From Pseudomonas fluorescens (GTDB taxonomy: Bacteria > Pseudomonadota > Gammaproteobacteria > Pseudomonadales > Pseudomonadaceae): a stretch of 56,500 bases of DNA. Where the stretch lies: the NCBI RefSeq assembly GCF_902497895.1, contig NZ_CABVHQ010000038.1, positions 1 through 56,500 on the forward strand. The letters are read 5' to 3'. A program made the position numbers and the translations under genes. Below the pieces are notes generated by a model. It was not told the origin of the DNA. It ran no database searches and saw only the letters and a program-made list of their open reading frames with translations. Positions 41,661-49,734 of this stretch are shown here, piece by piece; position 1 is the first letter of the stretch, and the number at the start of each line of letters is the position of its first letter.

Positions 41661-41993
41661 TTACGACTTATCAAATGCGTCCAGCACATGTGTGCTGTAC
41701 ACCAACGCGGCACCGGCGTTCATGTTGATTGCCACGCCCAGTGCTTCGGCGACTTCTTCACTGGTGACGCCAAGTTTCTTGGCTTCGGCGGCGTGGAAGG
41801 CGATGCAACCGTCGCAGCGGGTGGTCACGGCCACGGCGAGGGAGATCAGTTCTCGGGTCTTCGCGTCCAGGTGATTGGTCTTGCCGCCGGCAGCGCCGAG
41901 CGCCGCCATGCCTTTCATTGTTTCTGGAGACAGGCCGTTGAGCTCTACCAAGCGAGTGTTGATGTCTTTGCGGGTTTGCTTCCAATCTTGCAT
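41661..41993 (-). CDS. AhpD-like carboxymuconolactone decarboxylase family protein
   Basis: The 110-residue protein has the AhpD-type redox motif C60-DG-C63 with His at 67 (TTRCDGCIAFHAAEAKKLGV). The length is typical of the short single-domain members. The family includes AhpD, which reduces peroxiredoxin, and many stand-alone peroxidases. It leads the minus-strand block (with the Old Yellow Enzyme and tautomerase genes). The operator-like motif at 42051-42066 lies 58 bases upstream. GAGAACCCC precedes the ATG. Confidence 0.87.
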   Translation of the reverse strand: MQDWKQTRKDINTRLVELNGLSPETMKGMAALGAAGGKTNHLDAKTRELISLAVAVTTRCDGCIAFHAAEAKKLGVTSEEVAEALGVAINMNAGAALVYSTHVLDAFDKS

Positions 41994-42050
41994 GGGGTTC
42001 TCACAGGGATGGTGTTAATTACAGTTATCTAAAAACTTGCTAATAAGCTA

Positions 42051-42066
42051 CCATCCAGTTGGTAGG
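42051..42066 (-). promoter_or_regulatory. Operator-like motif upstream of the AhpD/CMD gene
   Basis: CCATCCAGTTGGTAGG on the plus strand shares 13 of 16 bases with the motif before osmC at 36074-36089. Arms CTACC at 42048 and GGTAG at 42061 form an inverted repeat. It is 58 bases upstream of the start codon, as the other is 53 bases upstream of osmC. Confidence 0.6.
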
Positions 42067-42302
42067 CGTACAATTTGTTCGTGCTGATTTTCACTATCAA
42101 CGCAATCGAAGGTATTGATAATTTGGTCGCGAACAATAGAAAATCGCTTCATAGGGATGACAATTACTGGACTGTTGATTGTCAGCACCGCTTGCTGTCA
42201 GGCATCGTCGAGACGCTCACATACTGATCGCCGCGGAGCGCCGTCATGGCTCGATTCACACTGGACAACCGGTTTTGCGCGGTGGCGATGCCGATAGCGC
42301 AC

Positions 42303-42554
42303 TTATTCAACTAGCTGACGCAGATGTCCGGCGTAGTCCAGCAAGGCCTGCCGATCAATTTGTCGCGCATCGTTAAACCCTGGTCCATTCTCCGAGCGAC
42401 ACCACCGAACAAACGCCTACCAGCTATCACAGTGCGCCTGCACCGTGCCGTAATGCCCGCCGCCAAATAGATCGCACAATGCCTGCGGCCCGGCATAGCT
42501 CAGTTGCCGGCCATAGCCAAAATTGCGTCTATCTCGCCTGCCCGCTGGTGCCAT
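42303..42554 (-). pseudogene. Broken N-terminal fragment of a second integrase-type recombinase
   Basis: GAGAGGAG precedes an ATG at 42554 that opens MAPAGRRDRRNFGYGRQLSY, AGPQALCDLFGGGHYGTV and QAHCDSW, resembling the N-terminus of the 'Integrase_1'-type phage-like recombinases of Pseudomonas. A TAG follows W at codon 46, where homologues seem to have CAG. The same frame continues with AFVRWCRSENGPGFNDARQI and DRQALLDYAGHLRQLVE until a second stop at 42303. The catalytic C-terminal part is absent. The family assignment rests on my recollection and is moderate. Confidence 0.6.
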
Positions 42555-42982
42555 GATCGAACTCCTCTCGAAGCCAAACCTTTGAAACTTTCCCCACGTC
42601 ATCCCGCCAAGGATGTTGAGTGTTATCAGGGATCAAGGCCCCTGCGACCTGTGAGGGGTGTCCACTAACGCGGGACTGGCGGCTCTTTACGACCGGGAGC
42701 TTGGGCATCTCATGATCTGGCCTCCTGAACACTTCCGAAGAAGTGGGCGGGTGGAGGCTGCGCTGGCTGACGAGACCAATGCCGCGAGATCCTGAGTCGG
42801 GTGAAGGCAGCGAGGCAATGACCGGGGCATGCCTGACTGTCAGTCAGGTGCAGTCCATTCCGTGGGCTGCGGCACCATCATCTGCATCGCTGTTGCTGGT
42901 GACTTCGGTGTTTGTCACGCCGATTGTCACGAGGGGGAATGCCGCAAAGCCTTGTACGAGGTGGGCTGCAGCAGTGGTAGGA

Positions 42983-43017
42983 GCGCCCGTCTCTTTCCGG
43001 GAGAAAGAGACGGGCGC
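42983..43017. repeat. Perfect 14-bp stem-loop
   Basis: GCGCCCGTCTCTTT at 42983-42996 is the exact reverse complement of AAAGAGACGGGCGC at 43004-43017; the loop is CCGGGAG. No T run follows on either strand. Confidence 0.85.
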
Positions 43018-43301
43018 AGGTTGGCGCAATAAAATGGCCAAGCGGATAGGTTGCTGCAGGGCAGTTGGGTAGGGGGATGTATTTGCCGCAATGGCAATGA
43101 TCTGAAGTGGGCATCCATCACTCGGTGAGTGACCGTGCGAGCCGCCGGACGCTAATCGCACTTTGGGAGAACCGCCACGGCGTGGCGTAGCCTTAAAGGT
43201 TCTGGCTACCTGGGTTGCTGTCAACGACAGCGCTTTGCCCGACCTTTTCTACGCCTGTGGAGAATTCGGGTCAAGGCTCGAATTTTCGGGAGTTCTGCGG
43301 C

Positions 43302-43345
43302 TGTGGATGAAATTATCCACTAATGGAAATCAGTGGTTTTCCACA
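43302..43345. other. Cluster of three near-DnaA boxes and short palindromes
   Basis: TGTGGATGA (43302-43310), TTATCCACT (43313-43321) and TTTTCCACA (43337-43345) each differ by one base from the DnaA box TTATCCACA or its complement. GTGGAT/ATCCAC and GTGG/CCAC form small inverted repeats within the cluster. The stretch is A/T-rich and lies about 120 bases beyond the end of the integrase gene. It may be a replication-like or recombination-accessory site, or coincidence. Confidence 0.35.
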
Positions 43346-43378
43346 GACAATTGCGTGGGCTTTAGATTTTTTAAGTGA

Positions 43379-43423
43379 GGTCCATCCAAACAGGGCGGCT
43401 TTGCAGCCCTGTTTGGATGGACC
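43379..43423. repeat. Perfect 18-bp inverted repeat downstream of the integrase
   Basis: GGTCCATCCAAACAGGGC at 43379-43396 is exactly reverse-complementary to 43406-43423, with a 9-base loop. It is 42 bases past the integrase stop codon. It could terminate integrase transcription, although there is no T run, or be a protein-binding site. Confidence 0.85.
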
Positions 43424-43464
43424 CGCGTGGACAAGCGGATCACTGAGATATGAGGACCGAGCGC

Positions 43465-44787
43465 TTACTCAGTTGCGCCACGTTTTGCTTTTAGGCGAGT
43501 GACATTCGCACCCGTCTGATTGGCGAATTCGCGTGGGCTGACATGCTTCTGCTGATTAGTCTCAAGGTAGCGACTCCACCAGTTCATGATCAGCCTGCGC
43601 TCCTCGATGAACTCGGCCTTGTGGATGTAAGCGGCGCGGACGTTGTTGCGTTCCTTGTGGCTCATCTGCCGCTCGATGGCTGTGTCCGTCCACAAACCTG
43701 ACTCGATCAGTGCGCTGCAGGCCATCGAACGAAACCCATGCCCACAGATCTCGGATTTGGTGTCGTACCCCATCTTCCGAAGCGCGCTGTTCACCGTGTT
43801 TTCGGACATTGGTTTCCAAGACTTGGTATCGCCTGCGAACACCAAGTCAAATTTGCCTGTGATTGCGTGGATCTGCTCGAGCAGGGCGATCGCTTGCGGC
43901 GATAAGGGTACAAGATGGATGTCCCCGGCCATCTTCGTACCTCTTGTGGAAAAGGGTACGCCTTCCAACGCTGGTCGCGTGTCGGGTATTTCCCAGACGC
44001 CACGTTTGAGGTCGAACTCGCTCCAGCGGGCGAAGCGCAGCTCGCTGGAGCGGACAAACACGTGCAGCGACAGCAAGACCGTCAGCCGGGTAAGTGCGCG
44101 GCCTTTATAGGTGTCGATCCGTTCCTGCAACTCAGGTAAGCGCGATAAGGATAAGGCGGGGCGGTGGACGACCCGCGAGGCTTTGATCGAGCCTACGAGG
44201 TCGTAAGCAGGGTTTACGGTGATAAGCCGGAGGCGCTTTGCCTCGCGCATGATGCTCTGCAGGTAGTTTTGTACCCTTAAAGCAATGTCTATCGTTCCGC
44301 GCTTCTTAATCGCGTCCAGGGGCCGCATAAGGTCGTGGGTATCAAGGTCGACAATGGCGCGGGTGCCGATCAGCGGGAAGAGGTGAGTTTTGAGGCGACT
44401 CATCACTGTCTTGGAATAGTCCGGTGCCCACTTGGCTGACATTTCCGTGTGCCAGCCGAGGGCAACGCTTTCAAAGGTGCGGCCTTTGATCAGAGCGTCC
44501 GTCTTGGCTTGGTTCTTGGCTCCTATAGGGTCAATGCCATCCGCCAGCATTCGCTTGACCTCCAAGCGCTTGCGGCGCGCATTCGCGAGGCCAACGATGG
44601 GGTAGTTGCCGAATGAGGTCAGTCCTTCCCGGCCATCAGGTTTGACGTATCTGAGACGCCAGCCTTTGCGGCCATTGGGTTGGACTAGAAGGTAAAGGCC
44701 GTCGCCGTCGAAAAGCTTGTAGGCGCGGTCTGTGGGCTTGGCCGAACGGCAAGCGGCGTCGGAGAGTGGAGCAGTGGTGCGCGACAT
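43465..44787 (-). CDS. P4-type tyrosine site-specific integrase
   Basis: The 440-residue integrase has the DUF4102 arm-binding N-terminus (LSDAACRSAKPTDRAYKLFDGDGLYLLVQPNGRKGWRLRY), a core-binding domain at about residues 105-195, and the catalytic domain. The catalytic residues are the Arg in FVRSSELRFARW, H-G-F-R in CGHGFRSMACS, His in MSHKERN, and the Tyr in RAAYIHKAEF. GGGAG precedes the ATG at 44787. Its start lies about 160 bases from the tRNA-Asn 3' end, with a terminator hairpin between. This is the standard layout of an element inserted at the 3' end of a tRNA gene, and this enzyme is the likely recombinase for the island. Confidence 0.93.
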   Translation of the reverse strand: MSRTTAPLSDAACRSAKPTDRAYKLFDGDGLYLLVQPNGRKGWRLRYVKPDGREGLTSFGNYPIVGLANARRKRLEVKRMLADGIDPIGAKNQAKTDALIKGRTFESVALGWHTEMSAKWAPDYSKTVMSRLKTHLFPLIGTRAIVDLDTHDLMRPLDAIKKRGTIDIALRVQNYLQSIMREAKRLRLITVNPAYDLVGSIKASRVVHRPALSLSRLPELQERIDTYKGRALTRLTVLLSLHVFVRSSELRFARWSEFDLKRGVWEIPDTRPALEGVPFSTRGTKMAGDIHLVPLSPQAIALLEQIHAITGKFDLVFAGDTKSWKPMSENTVNSALRKMGYDTKSEICGHGFRSMACSALIESGLWTDTAIERQMSHKERNNVRAAYIHKAEFIEERRLIMNWWSRYLETNQQKHVSPREFANQTGANVTRLKAKRGATE

Positions 44788-44880
44788 AAGGGTACTCCCT
44801 TTTATCGAACTGATCTTTATCCCAAACTCTACCCTTAAAATGGCTGGTACTTACCGGAATCCGACAGAACGCCAAAACGA

Positions 44881-44906
44881 AAAAACCCGCCATAAGGCGG
44901 GTTTTT
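44881..44906. terminator. Bidirectional terminator between the integrase gene and tRNA-Asn
   Basis: AAAAACCCGCC pairs exactly with GGCGGGTTTTT around a 4-base loop; A and T tracts flank it on both sides. It can stop tRNA-Asn transcription coming from the right and so isolate the integrase gene. Confidence 0.85.
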
Positions 44907-44949
44907 CGGGGGTTTCAGAGATTTTGAAAGCCTTCTCTGGAACCTTGTC

Positions 44950-45025
<76 letters not shown>

Positions 45026-45293
45026 ATGCAGTGTATGTTACTGATTGAAAAGGAGAAGTCAAGCATCGAATAGGTTCGGCAGGATTTCATCCGACGAGTG
45101 CCCGCAGCCATCAGGCCAATGCATTGATTATAGATGACTGCCGGTTACCAGAACCTCGGTACAGGTCTACCATGGTCCCCCGGAAGTGGTTTCACGCGCT
45201 GCCGGCCCTCAGCCGCAAAGGTAGTGTCATGACCACGCTCGTGTATTCAACCGTACAACCCCTCGCCACCCCACGACTGTCCCGGGTGGCCCG

Positions 45294-45527
45294 ATGAGTA
45301 TTGAACAGATCAGCCTGCCCAAAGGCGTAGGCCCGCAGGCTTCCAAACTGTGGGATGCGATCACCCAGGCCGGCTCGGCCGATGAGCTGAATCGGGCGGG
45401 CGGCAAGGCCGAAGGTTTTGTGCTGGGGCTGGAAAGCGCCAAAGCGATCAAAAGCCAGGTGGCCGAGTCGCTGTATGTGGCATTCGACAACGCCGCCAGC
45501 CAGCGCTCCAGCGAACTGGCTGGCTAG
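45294..45527 (+). CDS. Conserved hypothetical protein (77 aa)
   Basis: A 77-residue soluble protein with short helices (ASKLWDAITQAGSADELNRAGG, AKAIKSQVAESLYVAFDNAAS). The composition and codon use look like Pseudomonas genes, but the ribosome binding site is poor. I recognise no family. It is followed convergently by another small gene, their stops three bases apart, and is the first gene of the core to the right of the island. Confidence 0.6.
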   Translation: MSIEQISLPKGVGPQASKLWDAITQAGSADELNRAGGKAEGFVLGLESAKAIKSQVAESLYVAFDNAASQRSSELAG

Positions 45528-45530
45528 GCT

Positions 45531-45731
45531 TCAGCCGAACGTCACGGTGCCGAGCATGAACTTCGCGGCCAGCGAAGTGACCGCCAGTTGCACCAGCCAC
45601 AGCGCCATGCCGCCGAGGAACACCCCCAGGGCAATTTGCCAGACCAGCCCACTGCCACTGCGTTTGTTTTGAGCTCGGGGGGTGTAGCTGTCCAGCTCAT
45701 CGCGGTCAGCGCGCAGATTATCGTTTTTCAT
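45531..45731 (-). CDS. Small single-pass membrane protein (66 aa)
   Basis: The N-terminal half is polar and charged (MKNDNLRADRDELDSYTPRA, then QNKRSG). The C-terminal half is one strong membrane helix (GLVWQIALGVFLGGMALWLVQLAVTSLAA). The charge pattern suggests the N-terminus is in the cytosol. GAGAGACTCC stands before the ATG. I recognise no characterised family; it resembles small envelope proteins widespread in Pseudomonas. Confidence 0.6.
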   Translation of the reverse strand: MKNDNLRADRDELDSYTPRAQNKRSGSGLVWQIALGVFLGGMALWLVQLAVTSLAAKFMLGTVTFG

Positions 45732-45886
45732 GGAGTCTCTCGAAAGGGAAGGGCGCCTGGCGCTCTGAATTCACCGCTGCGTACACATCCCGCAGGCTGC
45801 GATTTTGCACCGAGCGCGATTGTCTCACCGACAAAAACAAAAAGGGGAAGCCAGCCGGCTTCCCCTTGGTTTTTCTCGCCTGTGGC

Positions 45887-47083
45887 TTAGATCACCTGAA
45901 CGATGGCCCTGGTCACTACTTCGATGTTGTTCTGGTTCAATGCGGCAACGCAGATGCGCCCGGTGTCCAGGGCGTAGATACCGAATTCGGTGCGCAGGCG
46001 GGTGACTTGCTCAACGGTCAGGCCGGAGTAGGAGAACATCCCACGCTGGCGACCGACGAAACCGAAGTCGCGTTTGGCGCCGTGCAGCGCCAGCAGATCG
46101 ACCATCTGCATGCGCATGCCACGGATGCGCAGGCGCATTTCAGCCAGTTCCGATTCCCACTGGGCGCGCAGTTCCGGGTTGTTCAGAACGGCGGCGACGA
46201 TGCTTGCACCGTGGGTCGGCGGGTTGGAGTAGTTGGTGCGGATCACACGTTTGACTTGCGACAGCACGCGCGCGCTTTCTTCTTTCGATTCGCTGACGAT
46301 CGACAGGGCGCCAACGCGCTCGCCGTACAACGAGAAGGATTTGGAGAACGAGCTGGAGACAAAGAAGTTCAGACCCGATTCGGCGAACAGGCGCACTGCT
46401 GCAGCGTCTTCGTCGATGCTATCGCCAAAGCCCTGATAAGCCATGTCGAGGAACGGCACGAGGTCTTTCGCCTTGACCACTTCCAGGACGTTTTGCCAGT
46501 CAGTCGGACTCATGTCTACGCCGGTCGGGTTGTGGCAGCAGGCATGCAGCACCACGATCGAGCCCGCAGGCAGGGCATTCAAGTCTTCAAGCAGGCCGGC
46601 ACGGTTCACATCGTTGGTGGCTGCGTCGTAATAACGATAGTTCTGCACCGGGAAGCCGGCGGTTTCGAACAGCGCGCGGTGGTTTTCCCAGCTTGGGTCG
46701 CTGATGGCTACGACGGCGTCCGGCAGCAGTTGCTTGAGGAAGTCGGCGCCGATTTTCAGCGCGCCGGTACCGCCGACGGCCTGGGTGGTAATAACCCGGC
46801 CAGAGGCGATCAGCGCTGAGTCAGCGCCGAACAGCAGCCTTTGCACGGCCTGGTCGTAGGCGGCGATGCCGTCGATCGGCAAGTAGCCGCGGGAAGCGTG
46901 TTGAGCCACGCGAATCGTCTCGGCTTCGGCAACGGCACGCAGGAGTGGAATTTTTCCCTCCTCGTTGCAGTAGACACCGACCCCCAGATTGACCTTGTTG
47001 TTACGGGTATCGGCGTTGAATGCTTCGTTGAGGCCCAGGATTGGATCGCGTGGTGCCATTTCGACAGCGGAGAACAGGCTCAT
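45887..47083 (-). CDS. Aromatic amino acid aminotransferase (TyrB/PhhC type)
   Basis: The 398-residue class I PLP aminotransferase matches AspC/TyrB-like enzymes: SLFSAVEMAPRDPILGLNEAFNAD at the N-terminus, the GGTGALKIGADFL segment, PLP-contacting NPTGVD and DMAYQGF, and the Schiff-base lysine in SSSFSKSFSLYGERVG. In Pseudomonas this is the enzyme for the last step of tyrosine and phenylalanine synthesis or their degradation (called tyrB or phhC). The ATG at 47083 gives the family N-terminus; the frame starts 99 bases earlier but that part is not conserved. It is divergent from uvrB. Confidence 0.9.
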   Translation of the reverse strand: MSLFSAVEMAPRDPILGLNEAFNADTRNNKVNLGVGVYCNEEGKIPLLRAVAEAETIRVAQHASRGYLPIDGIAAYDQAVQRLLFGADSALIASGRVITTQAVGGTGALKIGADFLKQLLPDAVVAISDPSWENHRALFETAGFPVQNYRYYDAATNDVNRAGLLEDLNALPAGSIVVLHACCHNPTGVDMSPTDWQNVLEVVKAKDLVPFLDMAYQGFGDSIDEDAAAVRLFAESGLNFFVSSSFSKSFSLYGERVGALSIVSESKEESARVLSQVKRVIRTNYSNPPTHGASIVAAVLNNPELRAQWESELAEMRLRIRGMRMQMVDLLALHGAKRDFGFVGRQRGMFSYSGLTVEQVTRLRTEFGIYALDTGRICVAALNQNNIEVVTRAIVQVI

Positions 47084-47416
47084 TTTGCGGCGGCTCTGAA
47101 TGGAGTGTGGAGGGACGTGTAGCGCTCCAGCCGAATGCACTAGAGCGGTGCACAAACGGGGAGCTAGTATAGAGAGCATCACAGGTCGCGGCGACAGCCA
47201 ATTGGGCTTTTCAGGCAGCTTTTTCGGTTTATTTTTCGACTCTTAATCATATTGTAGCGTCCAATGGATGTGGGGCATGCGGGACGTTCGGCTTGAAACC
47301 CGTGGCAATTGCCTCCACATCCAGCACAATCAAGTTTTTTCCGACGACATTGGTCGTTTTCGCTCGTTCTCGTTCCTGTTCGGTGTGGCCTTGCAGGAGT
47401 GAACCAGAGGTACGTT
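47084..47416. other. Shared upstream region of the aminotransferase gene and uvrB
   Basis: No gene is seen in these 333 bases. I looked for a LexA operator (CTGTAT-N6-ACAG type) before uvrB and did not find a convincing one. An A/T-rich stretch near 47220-47260 probably holds promoters. Confidence 0.4.
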
Positions 47417-49432
47417 ATGTCCGACTTCCAGCTAGTCACCCGCTTCGAGCCCGCTGGCGATCAGCCGGAAGCCATCCGCCTGATGGTCGAGGGCATCGAG
47501 GCCGGGCTGGCGCACCAGACATTGCTCGGTGTGACCGGTTCGGGCAAAACCTTCAGCATCGCCAACGTGATCGCCCAGATCAACCGCCCGACCCTGGTGC
47601 TGGCGCCGAACAAGACCCTGGCGGCGCAGTTGTATGGGGAGTTCAAGGCGTTCTTCCCGAATAACGCGGTGGAGTACTTCGTTTCCTATTACGACTACTA
47701 CCAGCCTGAAGCCTACGTGCCGTCTTCCGACACCTTTATCGAGAAAGACGCCTCGATCAACGACCATATCGAGCAGATGCGCCTGTCCGCGACCAAGGCG
47801 CTGCTGGAGCGCAAGGACGCGATCATCGTCACCACGGTCTCGTGCATCTATGGCCTGGGCAGTCCGGAAACCTATTTGAAGATGGTGTTGCACGTGGATC
47901 GCGGCGACAAGCTCGACCAGCGTGCCTTGCTGCGCCGGCTCGCCGACCTGCAATACACCCGTAACGACATGGAGTTCGCCCGTGCGACCTTTCGGGTGCG
48001 CGGCGACGTGATTGATATCCACCCGGCGGAATCCGATTTTGAAGCGATTCGCATCGAACTTTTCGATGATGAAGTCGAGAAGATTTCCGCCTTCGATCCC
48101 TTGACCGGTGAAGTGACCCGCCAGTTGCCGCGCTTCACCTTCTATCCGAAAAGCCACTACGTGACGCCACGGGACACCCTGTTGGGCGCCATCGAAGGGA
48201 TCAAGGTCGAGCTTCAGGAGCGCCTGGAATACCTGCGCTCCAACAATAAGCTGGTGGAAGCGCAACGCCTCGAGCAGCGCACCCGTTTTGATCTGGAGAT
48301 GATTCTCGAGCTGGGTTACTGCAATGGCATCGAAAACTACTCGCGCTACCTGTCGGGTCGTGAGTCCGGTGAGGCGCCGCCCACCTTGTTCGACTACCTG
48401 CCAGCCGATGCCTTGCTGGTGATCGACGAGTCCCACGTCAGCGTGCCGCAGGTCGGCGCCATGTACAAAGGCGACCGTTCGCGCAAGGAAACCCTGGTGG
48501 AATACGGTTTCCGCCTGCCGTCGGCGCTGGACAACCGGCCGATGCGTTTCGACGAGTTTGAGAACATCAGCCCGCAGACCATTTTCGTCTCCGCTACACC
48601 GGGCAACTATGAGGCCGAGCACGCCGGTCGAGTGGTCGAGCAGCTGGTACGGCCGACCGGTCTGGTGGATCCGCAGATCGAGATCCGCCCGGCGCTGACT
48701 CAGGTCGATGATTTGCTCTCGGAAATCGGCAAGCGGGTGGCGCTGGGCGAGCGGGTGCTGGTGACTACACTGACCAAGCGCATGTCCGAAGACTTGACCG
48801 ATTACCTGGCTGACCACGGAGTGCGCGTGCGCTACCTGCACTCGGACATCGACACGGTGGAGCGGGTCGAAATCATCCGCGACCTGCGCCTGGGCACTTT
48901 CGATGTGCTGGTGGGGATCAACCTGCTGCGCGAAGGCCTGGACATGCCGGAGGTGTCGCTGGTGGCGATTCTCGACGCGGACAAGGAAGGCTTCCTGCGC
49001 TCCGAGCGTTCACTGATCCAGACCATTGGCCGGGCGGCGCGTAACCTCAATGGTCGGGCGATTCTCTATGCGGACCGCATCACCGGTTCCATGGAGCGGG
49101 CGATGGGCGAGACAGAACGCCGTCGCGACAAGCAGATCGCCTTCAACCTGGCCAACGGCATTACCCCCAAGGGGGTGTTCAAGGACGTCGCGGACATCAT
49201 GGAAGGCGCCACCGTGCCGGGTTCGCGCAGCAAAAAGCGCAAAGGCATGGCCAAGGCCGCCGAGGAAAACGCCCGCTACGAAAACGAACTGCGTTCGCCA
49301 GGCGAGATCTCCAAGCGCATCAAGCAACTGGAAGAGAAAATGTACCAGCTGGCGCGCGACCTGGAATTCGAGGCCGCCGCACAGATGCGCGACGAAATCG
49401 GCAAGCTGCGGGAGCGGTTGATGGTGGTTTGA
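47417..49432 (+). CDS. uvrB: Excinuclease ABC subunit UvrB
   Basis: The 671-residue DNA-repair helicase-like protein verifies damage and recruits UvrC. Walker A (GVTGSGKTFSIAN), the strand-inserting hairpin (YYDYYQPEAYVPSSDTFIEKD), helicase motifs (DESHVSVPQ, VSATPGNYE, QTIGRAARN) and the C-terminal UVR domain (EISKRIKQLEEKMYQLARDL) are all present. The ATG at 47417 follows AGAGG; the earlier in-frame ATG would add 36 residues lacking similarity. A REP-type inverted repeat follows. Confidence 0.97.
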   Translation: MSDFQLVTRFEPAGDQPEAIRLMVEGIEAGLAHQTLLGVTGSGKTFSIANVIAQINRPTLVLAPNKTLAAQLYGEFKAFFPNNAVEYFVSYYDYYQPEAYVPSSDTFIEKDASINDHIEQMRLSATKALLERKDAIIVTTVSCIYGLGSPETYLKMVLHVDRGDKLDQRALLRRLADLQYTRNDMEFARATFRVRGDVIDIHPAESDFEAIRIELFDDEVEKISAFDPLTGEVTRQLPRFTFYPKSHYVTPRDTLLGAIEGIKVELQERLEYLRSNNKLVEAQRLEQRTRFDLEMILELGYCNGIENYSRYLSGRESGEAPPTLFDYLPADALLVIDESHVSVPQVGAMYKGDRSRKETLVEYGFRLPSALDNRPMRFDEFENISPQTIFVSATPGNYEAEHAGRVVEQLVRPTGLVDPQIEIRPALTQVDDLLSEIGKRVALGERVLVTTLTKRMSEDLTDYLADHGVRVRYLHSDIDTVERVEIIRDLRLGTFDVLVGINLLREGLDMPEVSLVAILDADKEGFLRSERSLIQTIGRAARNLNGRAILYADRITGSMERAMGETERRRDKQIAFNLANGITPKGVFKDVADIMEGATVPGSRSKKRKGMAKAAEENARYENELRSPGEISKRIKQLEEKMYQLARDLEFEAAAQMRDEIGKLRERLMVV

Positions 49433-49445
49433 TGATAAACGCGGT

Positions 49446-49586
49446 CCCCTGTGGCGAGGGGGCTCGCCCCCCGCTCGGCTGCGCAGCAGTCGTAAAACCT
49501 GCACATGCGGTGTGCCTGGTAGATCTGGCTTGCAGGTTTTAGGGGCGCTGCGCGACCCAGCGGGGGCAAGCCCCCTCACCACAGGT
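49446..49586. repeat. Long inverted repeat (REPIN-like) after uvrB
   Basis: CCTGTGGCGAGGGGGCTCGCCCCCCGCTCGGCTGCGCAGCAG at the left faces its near reverse complement ending CAAGCCCCCTCACCACAGG at the right, with a variable centre. Same family as 30169-30332 and the partial arm at 1-33. Confidence 0.8.
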
Positions 49587-49734
49587 TTGTGCATGACTCA
49601 GGATCGATGAACCTCCCCCAGTGCTGGCAATCCCTTGGCTTAAATACCCTGCTCACTGGAGCCGGGCGGGTGTCGCCTGTTACCATTCGCCCCCTGTTTC
49701 ATCTTCGCTTTTCATATTCCTTCCGAGACATGCC

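Larger units (their letters stand above)
42560..43378. other. Island interior with no convincing gene
   Basis: No gene can be supported here. A minus-strand frame at 42844-43224 (126 codons, TATQVARTFKATPRRGGSPK and on) is open but has rival frames in both strands. The region holds a strong 14-base-pair stem at 42983-43017 (GCGCCCGTCTCTTT against AAAGAGACGGGCGC with a 7-base loop). It may be a mobile intergenic repeat. From about 43260 the DNA turns A/T-rich and has three near-DnaA-box words (see 43302-43345). Confidence 0.4.

Noticed and set aside
42529..42732. 67-codon minus-strand frame upstream of the recombinase remnant
   Set aside because: No start signal in the frame, composition unlike coding DNA, and it overlaps the probable leader of the remnant.
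47240..47416. LexA (SOS) box expected before uvrB
   Set aside because: No CTGTAT-N6-ACAG-like sequence was found close to the start; SOS control cannot be claimed.
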